Positions 17,036 to 25,187 of a stretch of DNA of 34,203 nt are shown here, in pieces. The DNA lies in the NCBI GenBank assembly GCA_016873275.1, contig VGXO01000001.1, forward strand, positions 125,678 through 159,880. Reading direction: 5' to 3'. Under the pieces are notes generated by a model. It saw only the letters and a program-made list of their open reading frames with translations. It did not search any database and was not told the DNA's origin. Position numbers and translations under genes: made by a program. Every line of letters begins with the position of its first letter. The stretch's first letter is position 1. This DNA is from Phycisphaerae bacterium (GTDB lineage Bacteria; Planctomycetota; Phycisphaerae; Phycisphaerales; SM1A02).

Positions 17036-17063
17036 AACCTAGCACCGGATCCCGAAGAACCAA
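17036..17063 (-). promoter_or_regulatory. Candidate sigma70-type promoter of the 15924-16958 gene
   Basis: On the minus strand TTGGTT (17063-17058), a 16-nt spacer and TAGGTT (17041-17036) form a -35/-10 pair ending 77 nt before the ATG. The same -10 word lies upstream of two other dockerin-protein genes in the window. Confidence 0.5.
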
Positions 17064-17159
17064 GCAGACGACCGCGTCGGAGGCGATGTTCGCGCCCGTG
17101 CGGGATAAACCGCGGCACCGGGCGGCGCGGGCGGACCCTGCCGTCGTCGGACCTTCGGC

Positions 17160-18209
17160 TCAGCCCCAGTTCGCGAGGAGGACCGTGAGGTCCGCCCCGC
17201 CCACGACGCCGTCGCCGTCGAGGTCCTCGGGACCGCCGGCGTTGCCCCACGCGGCGAGGAGCCGCGCGAGGTCCGCCCCGCCCACGACGCCATCGCCGTC
17301 GAGGTCGCCCGGTCGCGCCGCGCAGGACGCCGAGACGAGGTAATGGAGCCCGAAGAGCGGCGGCTGGGGCGTCGGCGGATCGGGGTCCTTCGGATCGACC
17401 ACGTCGCACATGAACCCGGCGCTGATCGCGCCGCGCGGCGTGCCTCCCGAGAGGACCACCGCGAGGGTCGGGTCGCCCCGCCACGCGGGCGCGACCGCGA
17501 GGACGAGCGTCTCGCAGGGTCGTGCCGAGCCCTCCGCGAGCACCTCGAGCTCGCCGAGGCACTCGCCCCGCACGAGCACGGCGTGACCGGGGAACTCCGG
17601 CGAGAACTCGACCGACGCGACGCCCGCGCCGAGGCGGAGCCAGTCCACGTCGCGCGGCAGGTCGCTCGTCCACTTCCCGAAGACCACCTCGCCGCAGGCG
17701 AGGCTCCCGAAGGCGGGCTCCGGGCCGTTGCAGCCGTCGTTGAGGCGCTCGTAGCAGATCTCGTCCTCGTCGCGGGCGCCGGCGGGCGGCGTGATCGTGC
17801 AGGTCGACGCGCCGCAGAGCTCGCCCGCCCGCTCCGCGCACAGGGCGTCCCACGCCACGCTGCAGCAGAACTGGTCGATGTCGCAGGCGAGGTTGCAGCA
17901 GGACTCCACCTCGCAGCCCGGCGTGTCGTGCGGCACGCCGCAGGCGCCGGGGTTCGGGCAGGCGATGCCGATGCAGAGCTCCTGCGCCACCTGCACGCAT
18001 CCGGCGTCCCACGCCGCCTCGCAGCAGAGGAGGTCGAACTCGCACACCAGCTCGCAGCATTCGGTCTGCACGCAGCCGCCGGTCGGATGCGGCACGTAGC
18101 AGTCGCCGGCGCCGGGTCCGCAGGGCGGCGTCGCCTGCACCGCGGCGGCGAGCAGGACCGGCGCCGCGAGGAGGGTGCGCCGGAAGGCGGTCCGAAGGAG
18201 GACGCTCAT
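17160..18209 (-). CDS. Secreted Cys-rich repeat protein with dockerin-like tail
   Basis: The protein has 349 residues. A signal peptide (about 1-27) is followed by a Cys-rich region (about 30-140). Its repeated pattern is GC---CC-LVC--D--CC--AWD--C-----LC, seen two to three times, so about 20 cysteines could form disulfides outside the cell. Residues about 150-290 form a beta-rich domain with WTSDLPRDVDWLRL and LAVAPAWRGDPTLAVVLSGG, like the pre-peptidase C-terminal fold of secreted enzymes (inference). The last 50 residues hold two dockerin-like loops, D-L-D-G-D-G-V-V-G-G-A-D-L, 27 residues apart. At DNA level the two loops are nearly identical (17187 and 17268 onwards). The start overlaps the stop of the upstream VCBS gene by 4 nt (ATGA), so the two are co-transcribed. 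Confidence 0.82.
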   Translation of the reverse strand: MSVLLRTAFRRTLLAAPVLLAAAVQATPPCGPGAGDCYVPHPTGGCVQTECCELVCEFDLLCCEAAWDAGCVQVAQELCIGIACPNPGACGVPHDTPGCEVESCCNLACDIDQFCCSVAWDALCAERAGELCGASTCTITPPAGARDEDEICYERLNDGCNGPEPAFGSLACGEVVFGKWTSDLPRDVDWLRLGAGVASVEFSPEFPGHAVLVRGECLGELEVLAEGSARPCETLVLAVAPAWRGDPTLAVVLSGGTPRGAISAGFMCDVVDPKDPDPPTPQPPLFGLHYLVSASCAARPGDLDGDGVVGGADLARLLAAWGNAGGPEDLDGDGVVGGADLTVLLANWG

Positions 18210-19612
18210 CGCGGCTTCTCCTCGATCGGCGCCTCGGGCGCCGGCGGACCGAAGTCGGCGAGCTCGAGGGCGAGGTCCGCGGCATCGAGCGTGCCGTCGA
18301 GGTTCCGGTCGATCGTCGGTCGCGGAGGATCGCGGCGGTCGGTCGAGAGCCGCGGCGGCGCGGAGGATCGGCGGACCGCTCCCTCGCCTGCCGCCCCGTC
18401 GCCCGCGACGCCGTTGCCCGAGCGGTTCATCAGGATGACCACCCGGTGGGAGCCGATCTCCGCCGCCACCACGTCGCGGCGCCCGTTCCCGTCGAGGTCG
18501 GGCGTGCGGATCGAGCGGATGAAGGAGCCCTCGTAGTAGGGGATCGGGAAGAAGAACGACCACTCGCTCGCGCCGGGCTCGGTGATGTTCCGCATCACCG
18601 CGAGCGTGCCGGGCAGCGCGGCGCCGACGACGAGGTCGATCCGCCCGTCGAGGTCGAGGTCGGCGGCGTCGCCGGACCAGCTGAAGCCGGTGAACAGGCT
18701 CGGGATCGCCCGCCGCTCCGTGAACCGCCCGCTGCCGTCGTTGAGGAGGACCGCGACGTGCTGCTGCACGCCGATCATGAGGAGCGGAAGCATGCAGTCG
18801 AGGTCGCCGTCGAGGTCGAAGTCGACGACCTTGCAGGTGGTGATCCCCCCCTGGAGACCGGCGACGAGGGGAGGTCGCGTCCCGCGGGGCGCGCCCGGGG
18901 CGAGCGAGCCGGGGGCGAAGGGGACGACCTGCACGCGTCCGTTCCCGAGCGTCGAGACGACCGCCTCCGGGCGACCATCGGCGTCGAGGTCCGCGGCGAT
19001 CACCTCCTGCGGGAAGCACGAGGCGACCGACTCTCGACCGAGGGTCCTCGCCGCGGCGACCGAGGCGGAGAGGTCGGGTGCGATCGTCGTCATCGCGAGC
19101 GAGCCGGTGCCGTAGTTCGTCGCGGCGGCGTCGAGGTCGCCGTCCGCGTCGAAGTCGCCGAGCGCGACGCCGCGCGGCTCCCGCTCGAGCCGGATCAAGC
19201 GAGGCGGGTCGAAGGTGCCGTCGCCACGACCGCGCAGGATCACCAGCCGACCCAGCGCCGCGCGACCGGCGAGCACGAGGTCGAGCCGACCATCCGCGTC
19301 GAGGTCCGCCGCGTCCACCGAGTCGGTCGGCAGGCCGATCGCGAGGGCTTGCGGCGGGAGGAACGTCCCGTTGCCGACGCCGCGGAGGACGTAGAGGAAC
19401 CCCTCGACGCCGCGACCGGGCACGACGAGGTCGAGGTCGCCGTCATGGTCGAGGTCGACCGGCAGCACGTCGGTCGGGAAGTGGGCGGTCGGCAGCTGGA
19501 TGACCACCGCCGGGTCGAAGGCGATCTGCGCGGAGGAGGATCGCGCGGCGACCACGAGCGCCGATCCGGCGACGAGGCACCACGCGGTCGTTCGTCGCTC
19601 GGAGGACTTCAT
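18206..19612 (-). CDS. Secreted VCBS/FG-GAP repeat protein with short dockerin-like tail
   Basis: The protein has 468 residues. A signal peptide (about 1-28) ends in SSA before QIAF. The body consists of about seven FG-GAP/VCBS units with calcium-loop motifs such as DLDHDGDLDLVV, DLDADGRLDLVLAG, DFDADGDLDAA and DLDGNGRRDVV. Each is followed by a strand and a turn, as expected for an integrin-alpha-like beta propeller. A Pro/Arg-rich linker (about 395-430) leads to a single degenerate dockerin-like loop, N-L-D-G-T-L-D-A-A-D-L. The start at 19612 gives a normal signal peptide; an alternative ATG at 19627 would add five residues. It is the first gene of a two-gene unit with the Cys-rich protein and is divergent from another VCBS gene. 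Such propellers usually bind carbohydrate or protein ligands at the surface; the ligand is unknown. Confidence 0.85.
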   Translation of the reverse strand: MKSSERRTTAWCLVAGSALVVAARSSSAQIAFDPAVVIQLPTAHFPTDVLPVDLDHDGDLDLVVPGRGVEGFLYVLRGVGNGTFLPPQALAIGLPTDSVDAADLDADGRLDLVLAGRAALGRLVILRGRGDGTFDPPRLIRLEREPRGVALGDFDADGDLDAAATNYGTGSLAMTTIAPDLSASVAAARTLGRESVASCFPQEVIAADLDADGRPEAVVSTLGNGRVQVVPFAPGSLAPGAPRGTRPPLVAGLQGGITTCKVVDFDLDGDLDCMLPLLMIGVQQHVAVLLNDGSGRFTERRAIPSLFTGFSWSGDAADLDLDGRIDLVVGAALPGTLAVMRNITEPGASEWSFFFPIPYYEGSFIRSIRTPDLDGNGRRDVVAAEIGSHRVVILMNRSGNGVAGDGAAGEGAVRRSSAPPRLSTDRRDPPRPTIDRNLDGTLDAADLALELADFGPPAPEAPIEEKPR

Positions 19613-19833
19613 GAGGCGCCGATGCATCCAAGGAACGTCGTCAAACGTCGTCCACCACGCGGCGGTTCGACGCCGAGGGTACGCACGGAGAAGATGCATG
19701 ATCCCCGGATCGGGGAAAGGTCGTTCGCCTCAGACGGTTCAACTTTGGAGGGGGGACTCCCGGAGCAGTCCGACGTGTCTTCCTCGCCCTCGGGACTCCT
19801 CCCCGACCCCGTCCTTCCGTCCTGACTTCAGCC
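19613..19833. other. Divergent intergenic region between two VCBS-protein genes (left part)
   Basis: No convincing coding sequence is visible. It must hold the leftward promoter for the 18206-19612 gene. I see only a short palindrome, TCCCCG-gat-CGGGGA, near 19703-19717 and no clear -35/-10 pair for the left gene. Confidence 0.5.
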
Positions 19834-19868
19834 TTTCCGCCCTCGGCGGCGGAAACGAGTGCTAGGTT
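19834..19868 (+). promoter_or_regulatory. Inverted repeat plus TAGGTT box upstream of the 19925-21637 gene
   Basis: A perfect 8-bp inverted repeat, TTTCCGCC-ctcggc-GGCGGAAA (19834-19855), is followed 7 nt later by TAGGTT (19863-19868), which lies 56 nt before the ATG. No good -35 precedes the box at 16-18 nt; the inverted repeat occupies that position, as an activator or repressor site would. Operator function is inferred. Confidence 0.42.
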
Positions 19869-19924
19869 CATCCGAAGGACCCTGACCTGACGATCCCTCG
19901 CCGCGCCGCCGCCCCGAGCCACCG

Positions 19925-21637
19925 ATGACCCAGCACCACGCCCTTCGTCCCGCCGCGGTCCTTCCCGCCGCGGTCCTCGCCTCCGCCGTGGGCGCCCAGC
20001 AGTTCCAGCAGCAGACGACCGCCCGCTTCCCGACGCAGTCGGAGTACACCAATCAGGCGACCTTTGGCGACCTCGACTCGGATGGCGACCTCGACATCGT
20101 CTTCGCGAACGGACAGGGCTACTCCTCGCTCGGGGCGCTCCTCAAGCCGCGGATCTACCTGAACGACGGGACCGGCGTCTTCGCCGACCAGACCGACGCC
20201 CGGGCGCCGGGGATCACCGGCTGCTTCCGCGGCGTCGAGCTCGGCGACTGCGACGCGGACGGCGACCTCGACGTGGTCCTCGCGCAGGACTTCTTCCGCA
20301 AGCCGGTGCTCCTCATCAACGACGGCGCCGGCTTCTTCTCCGACGGGAGCTCGCGGCTGCCGAACCAGAACCTCTCGAGCGCCCGGGCGCAGTTCGGCGA
20401 CGCGGACGGCGACGGCGACCTCGATCTCGCCTTCTGCCACAGCGGCACCAGCAGCCGCTTCGGCAGCAACGGCGCGCCGAAGCTCTACCTCAACGACGGC
20501 GCCGGCAACTTCGTGGACGGCACCGCGGGTCGGTTCCCCTCCGCGAGCATCGCCGACCAGCAGGACATCCTCTTCTTCGACATGGACCGCGACCTCGACC
20601 TCGACCTCCACGTGTCGAGCCGGTCGACCGCGAACGGCGGCAGCCAGATCTGGCGGAACGACGGGACCGGCGTCTTCACGCGGGTGACCGGCGTGCCGCA
20701 GGACTACTCGACCTACTCCTACGACGCGGGCGACTGCGACGGGGACGGCGACCTCGACCTGATCGGGGCGAACGCGGACTCCTCCAACAAGGAGATGCTG
20801 CTGCGGAACTTCTCCGGCGACGGCGGCATCTGGCAGAAGATCTCGCAGAACATCCAGCCGAATCCCTCGGTCGACGACAACGACAGCAAGTTCCTCGACC
20901 TCGACTCGGACGGTGACCTCGACCTGATCGTCGCGGTGCTCGGCGGCACCCGCGAGCGGGTGTACGTCAACTCCGGCGACTGCCTCTTCGTCGAGAACAC
21001 CTCGCTGATCTCCGCGCAGTCGGACTCCTCGCTCGACGTGAAGGTCGGCGACCTCACCGGCGACGGGCGGTTCGACGTCGTCACGGCGCAGGGCGAGAGC
21101 GGCAGCTTCCAGAACCGGATCTACGTCAACGTGACCGGACCGACCGACGCGCGGGCGCCGCGGGTGACGGCGCTCGAGCAGGTCGTCCCCGGCGCCTCGC
21201 TTGGACCCTTCGCCGTGCGGGCGCTCGTCATGGACGACATGACGAGCGATCGCGGCTTCTTCGCCCGCGAGATGGAGCTTCACTACGCCCTCGACGGCGG
21301 CGCGCCGGAGGTCCTTCCGATGCGCTGGGTCGGGAACTCGCTCTGGCGCGGCGAGATCCCGGCGCTCCCGCCCTGCACCGAGGTCGCCTATCGCGTGGTC
21401 GCGCAGGACTGGGCGGGGAACTCCGGCGAGTCCGCGACCAGGACCTTCGCGACGACCTTCCCGCCGGGGGGCGGCTGCGGACCCGCCGCGGACCTCGACG
21501 GCGACGGGATCGTGGGCGGCTCGGACCTCTCGATCCTCCTCGCGGCGTGGGGCACGAAGGGCGGCGCCGCGGACCTCGACGGCGACGGGACCGTGGGCGG
21601 CTCGGACCTCGCGATCATGCTCGCGTCGTGGGGTTGA
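19925..21637 (+). CDS. Secreted VCBS/FG-GAP repeat protein with dockerin-like repeats
   Basis: The protein has 570 residues. A signal peptide (about 1-24) is followed by QQFQQQ. At least seven VCBS/FG-GAP calcium motifs are visible (for example DLDSDGDLDIVF, DADGDGDLDLAF, DCDGDGDLDLIG, DLTGDGRFDVV), each with a YLNDGTG-F type turn. This predicts a beta propeller over about residues 40-400. An Ig-like or fibronectin-like strand region follows (about 400-510, ending DWAGNSGESATRTF). Two dockerin-like loops, D-L-D-G-D-G-I-V-G-G-S-D-L, come last (about 520-570). The two loops are nearly identical at DNA level, 81 bp apart (21491 and 21572). The protein should be extracellular or in the periplasm; its ligand is unknown. 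It is related in design to the divergent gene at 18206-19612 but has more complete dockerin repeats. Confidence 0.87.
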   Translation: MTQHHALRPAAVLPAAVLASAVGAQQFQQQTTARFPTQSEYTNQATFGDLDSDGDLDIVFANGQGYSSLGALLKPRIYLNDGTGVFADQTDARAPGITGCFRGVELGDCDADGDLDVVLAQDFFRKPVLLINDGAGFFSDGSSRLPNQNLSSARAQFGDADGDGDLDLAFCHSGTSSRFGSNGAPKLYLNDGAGNFVDGTAGRFPSASIADQQDILFFDMDRDLDLDLHVSSRSTANGGSQIWRNDGTGVFTRVTGVPQDYSTYSYDAGDCDGDGDLDLIGANADSSNKEMLLRNFSGDGGIWQKISQNIQPNPSVDDNDSKFLDLDSDGDLDLIVAVLGGTRERVYVNSGDCLFVENTSLISAQSDSSLDVKVGDLTGDGRFDVVTAQGESGSFQNRIYVNVTGPTDARAPRVTALEQVVPGASLGPFAVRALVMDDMTSDRGFFAREMELHYALDGGAPEVLPMRWVGNSLWRGEIPALPPCTEVAYRVVAQDWAGNSGESATRTFATTFPPGGGCGPAADLDGDGIVGGSDLSILLAAWGTKGGAADLDGDGTVGGSDLAIMLASWG

Positions 21638-21694
21638 AGCGGGCGAAGGAGCGGGCGATCGCGTCGCGTCGATGACGGTCGCGGGTTCCGGGAC

Positions 21695-22372
21695 TCAGAG
21701 CGGTCGAAGCGCCGCCCGCACCGGGCTCGCGTCGAAGCCCTCGAGAAGGAGCGGCAGGCAGAGGAGCTCGTAGCGACCCGGCACGACGTGACCGAGGCGC
21801 AGTCCCTCGAGGATCAGGACGCCCCGGGCGAGGCACCGCGCATGCGAGGGGAGGTCCTTCGAGTCGGCACAGTCGACGCTCGGGACGTCGACGCCGAGGA
21901 GCGTCGCGCCGCGGTCGGCGAGGTGATCGACGAGCTCGGGCTCGAGCGCGGTGAAGCCCTCCGTCCAGCGGAAGGGGTCGGGGAAGGAGCCGGTCGCGAT
22001 CAGCACCCGCGGGGGAAGCCGCGCGGCTCCGCCGACGCCGAGCGACTCGAGGCTCTGCGCGAGGTTCGCCCGCGACGCCCGGCGGCCGAGGACCTCGCCG
22101 CCGCACGCGACGACCAGGCACTCGCCGCAGGTTCGCTCGAGCGGGATCGACTCGATCGTCCGCGTGCCGCCGTAGTGGCTCGGCGCGTCGAGGTGGGTGC
22201 CGACGTGCACCGTCGTCCGCAGCGTCGAGAGGGTCAGGTGGTCGCCCCGCGCGTGGTCCATCAGCACCTCGCGCGAGAGCGGCGAGTCGCCCGGGAAGAC
22301 CACGGTCCGCGCGGAGAGCGGCGTCGAGACGTCGATGAGGTCGGAGGATGCCCGCGCCCCGCGATCGCTCAT
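21695..22372 (-). CDS. kynB: Kynurenine formamidase (cyclase family)
   Basis: The protein has 225 residues, a normal length for bacterial KynB. The metal-binding signature HVGTHLDAPSHY (H56, H60, D62, H66) identifies the cyclase/KynB superfamily. The neighbouring kynurenine 3-monooxygenase and kynureninase make N-formyl-L-kynurenine hydrolysis to kynurenine and formate the likely reaction. The N-terminal D-V-S-T-P-L and F-P-G-D segments are also typical. The start overlaps the monooxygenase stop by 4 nt (ATGA), and this is the last gene of the operon. No tryptophan 2,3-dioxygenase gene, which would supply the substrate, is in the window. A different cyclase-family specificity cannot be fully excluded, but the context strongly favours KynB. 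Confidence 0.85.
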   Translation of the reverse strand: MSDRGARASSDLIDVSTPLSARTVVFPGDSPLSREVLMDHARGDHLTLSTLRTTVHVGTHLDAPSHYGGTRTIESIPLERTCGECLVVACGGEVLGRRASRANLAQSLESLGVGGAARLPPRVLIATGSFPDPFRWTEGFTALEPELVDHLADRGATLLGVDVPSVDCADSKDLPSHARCLARGVLILEGLRLGHVVPGRYELLCLPLLLEGFDASPVRAALRPL

Positions 22373-23841
22373 GGGGCGGGCTCCGTCGTCGTGGGTTCCT
22401 CTGGCGTCGTCGGCGCGGCGCCGCCGACCGCCTCGCGGAGGATCCACGCGGCGCCGACGAGGAGGAGCACCGCGAGCGCCGCCGCGCCGACCCAGCCGGC
22501 GACGAGGAACCCCCGGTCGTGCCGCCGCGCCGTCGCGAGCGCCTCGGCGTAGGGTCGCGTCCCGAACGAGACGCGGTCGTAGAGCGGCTCGAAGGAGTCC
22601 GGCATCAGGCGGGCGAGGAGGTGCTCGATCCACTTGCGGAGGCGGTGCGAGCGACGCCCGGCGAGGTCGCGCATCTCGATGAAGTTGCGGAGGGCAAGCG
22701 CCGCGATCGCGTCGGCATTCTCCTTCCGCGCGGACTCGTAGGCGGCGAGCGCCGCCGGCACCTCGGGGTGCGCCCGGAGCGCGTCGAGGAGCGCCTCGCA
22801 GTCCTCGAAGCTCGCGTTCGCCCCCTGCCCGTAGAAGGGGACGATCGCGTGCGCCGCGTCGCCGAGGAGCGCGACCCGACCGCCGCGGGTCCACGGTCGG
22901 CAGCGCACCGTGACGAGGGCGCCGACGGGGTTTCGCTCGAAGTCCTCCTCGAGGGTGGGCATGAGCGGCACCGCGTCGGGATAGACGCGGCGGAAGTGCT
23001 CCCGCGCCTGCGGGGCGGTCGCGACCTCGGCGAAGGAGGCGGGTCCCTCCCATGGCCAGAAGAGCGTGCAGGTGAACGAGCCGTCGCGGTTGGGAAGCGC
23101 GATCATCATCGAGCCGCCGCGAGGCCAGATGTGGAGCGCCGCCGGGTCCATCGCCCACGGGGCGTGCGGACCTGATCCCGCCGCGACCGGCGGGACGTGG
23201 AGCTCCTTGTAGCCGTGCCCGAGGTACTCCTGCGAGTAGTCGAAGCGCTCGGACCGCTGCATCGCGCCGCGGATCGCGGAGTACGCGCCGTCGGTCGCGA
23301 CGACGAGGTCCGCCTCCTCGTGCTCGCGCGTCCCGCCGGGCGACTCGAACTCGACCCGACCGCGGGCGAGGTCGCAGTCGATCGCGCGGCGGTCGAAGCG
23401 GACCTCGACGAGCGGCTCCCGCTCGGCGGCGTCGAGGAGCAGGCGGTTGAGCCCGCCGCGGCTCACCGAGTTGATCGCCCGCGTCGGATCCGCGCTGTAG
23501 GGCGTGAAGAAGGTGCCGCCCGAGACGGGGTGGATCATGCGCCCGGGCATCCGCACGCCCTCGGCGAGCACCGCCTCCTCGAGCCCGGCGCGGCGGAGCG
23601 CCTGGAGTCCCCGCGCCGAGATCGCGAGGTTGATCGACCGCCCGCCGCCTGCGCCCGCCTGGCGCGGATCGCCGCGTCGCTCGCGGAGCGCGACCTTCCA
23701 GCCGTCGCGGGCGAGGTAGACCGCGAGCAGGCATCCGGCGAGCCCGGCGCCGACGACGAGCGCCCGACGTCCGGCGCCGGCGCCGCCGCCCGCGCCGCGG
23801 CGCGCCTCGTCGGATCGACCCTCGGCGGAGGCGGCAGTCAA
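22369..23841 (-). CDS. kmo: Kynurenine 3-monooxygenase with C-terminal membrane helix
   Basis: The protein has 490 residues. An N-terminal FAD-binding Rossmann motif V-V-G-A-G-L-A-G is followed by G-G-R-S-I-N-L-A-I-S (typical of KMO) and a Y-K-E-L-H segment. The second FAD motif reads GDAAHAIVPFYGQGANASFEDC, nearly diagnostic for KMO. The enzyme hydroxylates L-kynurenine to 3-hydroxykynurenine using NADPH and O2. A C-terminal membrane helix lies at about 450-475, followed by a Pro/Thr-rich tail. No ATG or GTG fits the start; the TTG at 23841 overlaps the kynureninase stop as TTGA and is chosen because it places the FAD motif about 30 residues in. Translation is probably coupled to kynureninase. 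Confidence 0.88.
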   Translation of the reverse strand: MTAASAEGRSDEARRGAGGGAGAGRRALVVGAGLAGCLLAVYLARDGWKVALRERRGDPRQAGAGGGRSINLAISARGLQALRRAGLEEAVLAEGVRMPGRMIHPVSGGTFFTPYSADPTRAINSVSRGGLNRLLLDAAEREPLVEVRFDRRAIDCDLARGRVEFESPGGTREHEEADLVVATDGAYSAIRGAMQRSERFDYSQEYLGHGYKELHVPPVAAGSGPHAPWAMDPAALHIWPRGGSMMIALPNRDGSFTCTLFWPWEGPASFAEVATAPQAREHFRRVYPDAVPLMPTLEEDFERNPVGALVTVRCRPWTRGGRVALLGDAAHAIVPFYGQGANASFEDCEALLDALRAHPEVPAALAAYESARKENADAIAALALRNFIEMRDLAGRRSHRLRKWIEHLLARLMPDSFEPLYDRVSFGTRPYAEALATARRHDRGFLVAGWVGAAALAVLLLVGAAWILREAVGGAAPTTPEEPTTTEPAP

Positions 23842-25187
23842 TGGAATCCGCCCACGACCTCGACGGCGTGGGCGCCCCGCAGCGCGGGACCGAGGATCTC
23901 GACGAGCCGCCAGGCGTCGAGGAAGGAGTTGTAGAGGGCGGTCGGGGCGACCCGGATCAGGTCCGGCTCGCGGAAGTCGACGACCGCGCCCGCGCTTCGG
24001 AGGGTCATCACCACCGCCCGGGCATCGACCCTCGGGAAGCGGAGCGAGAGCTGCGCCCCGCGGCGCTCCGGATCGGTGGGCGTGACCACCATCACCTCGT
24101 CGCCGCGCCGCTCGCGGAGGAGCCAGTGGAGGTAGCCGGTGAGGACGCGGCTCTTCGCGCGGAGGCGGTCCATCCCCGCGCGATCGAAGAGCTCGAGCGA
24201 CGCGAGGAGCGGCGCGAGCGCGAGGATCGGCGGGTTCGAGAGCTGCCAGCCGTCGGCGCCCGCCACCGGATGGAACTCCGGGATGAGCTGCATCCGGAAC
24301 CGCGTCGCCGGCTCGTTCCCCCACCAGCCCGCGAAGCGCGGCAGGTTCGTCTCGGCGTGGCGCTCGTGGACGAAGGCGCCGGCGATCGCGCCGGGACCCG
24401 AGTTCATGTACTTGTAGTGGCACCACGCCGCCCAGTCGGCGCCCCAGTCGTGGAGCCGAAGCGGCACGTTCCCCGCGGCGTGGGCAAGGTCGAAGCCGGC
24501 GGTCGCGCCGACCCGATGCGCCGCCCGCGTGACCGCCTCGACGTCGAGCCGCGTGCCGGTGAGGAAGTCGACCCCCGCGAGCATCACCGACGAGAGCGCC
24601 TCGCCCTCGCGCTCGATCGCCGCGACGAGGTCCTCGGTGCGGAGGCCCTCCTCGCCCTCGCGCGGCGAGACCTCGACGAGGTCGGAGGGATCGAGTCCCC
24701 GCGCCCGCAGGTGCGTCTTCACCGCGTAGGTGTCGGAGGGAAACGCGGGCTTCTCCATGAGGAGCCGCCGCCGCGCCCCCGAGGGGCGGTGGAAGGAGAG
24801 CATCAGGAGGTGGAGGTTCGTGGTGAGGCCGTTCATCGCGACGACCTCCTCCGGCTTGGCTCCCACCACCCGGGCAAGACCCTCCCGCGCGTGGAGGTGG
24901 TAGTCGAACCAGGGACGCCGCGCCTTGCGGTGACCCTCGACGCCGAGGGTCGCCCACTCCTCGAGCTCCTCCTCGAGGATCGACCGCGTGCGCCGCGGCT
25001 GCAGCCCGAGCGAGTGCCCGCAGAAGTAGAGCCGCCTGCCGTCGAAGGGACCCGGCGGATGCAGGAACTCCTCCGCGAGTCCCCGCAGCGGGTCGATCGA
25101 GTCGAGGTGCCGCGCGAACGCCTCGCCCGCCTCGAACGCGCCGACGTGCGCCTCCTCGAGCGACGCGATGCTCGCGCGGGCGCTCAT
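23838..25187 (-). CDS. kynU: Kynureninase
   Basis: The protein has 449 residues, near the usual length. It is a PLP-dependent class V aminotransferase-fold enzyme that cleaves 3-hydroxykynurenine (or kynurenine) to 3-hydroxyanthranilate (or anthranilate) and alanine. Signature segments are FCGHSLGLQPRRT near the start, M-N-G-L-T-T-N-L-H-L-L-M (phosphate-binding region), F-D-L-A-H-A-A-G-N (the Asp contacts the PLP ring) and WCHYKYMNSGPGA with the Schiff-base Lys259. W-W-G-N-E and R-V-A-P-T-A-L-Y-N-S-F complete the match. It overlaps the ACMS decarboxylase gene upstream (ATGA) and the monooxygenase start downstream (TTGA), so it is the centre of a tightly coupled operon. Confidence 0.93.
   Translation of the reverse strand: MSARASIASLEEAHVGAFEAGEAFARHLDSIDPLRGLAEEFLHPPGPFDGRRLYFCGHSLGLQPRRTRSILEEELEEWATLGVEGHRKARRPWFDYHLHAREGLARVVGAKPEEVVAMNGLTTNLHLLMLSFHRPSGARRRLLMEKPAFPSDTYAVKTHLRARGLDPSDLVEVSPREGEEGLRTEDLVAAIEREGEALSSVMLAGVDFLTGTRLDVEAVTRAAHRVGATAGFDLAHAAGNVPLRLHDWGADWAAWCHYKYMNSGPGAIAGAFVHERHAETNLPRFAGWWGNEPATRFRMQLIPEFHPVAGADGWQLSNPPILALAPLLASLELFDRAGMDRLRAKSRVLTGYLHWLLRERRGDEVMVVTPTDPERRGAQLSLRFPRVDARAVVMTLRSAGAVVDFREPDLIRVAPTALYNSFLDAWRLVEILGPALRGAHAVEVVGGFH

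Noticed and set aside
15924-21637. Cellulosome-like cluster, suggested by dockerin-like tails
   Set aside because: No cohesin or glycoside hydrolase domain is visible; such tails are common on planctomycete exported proteins without cellulosomes.
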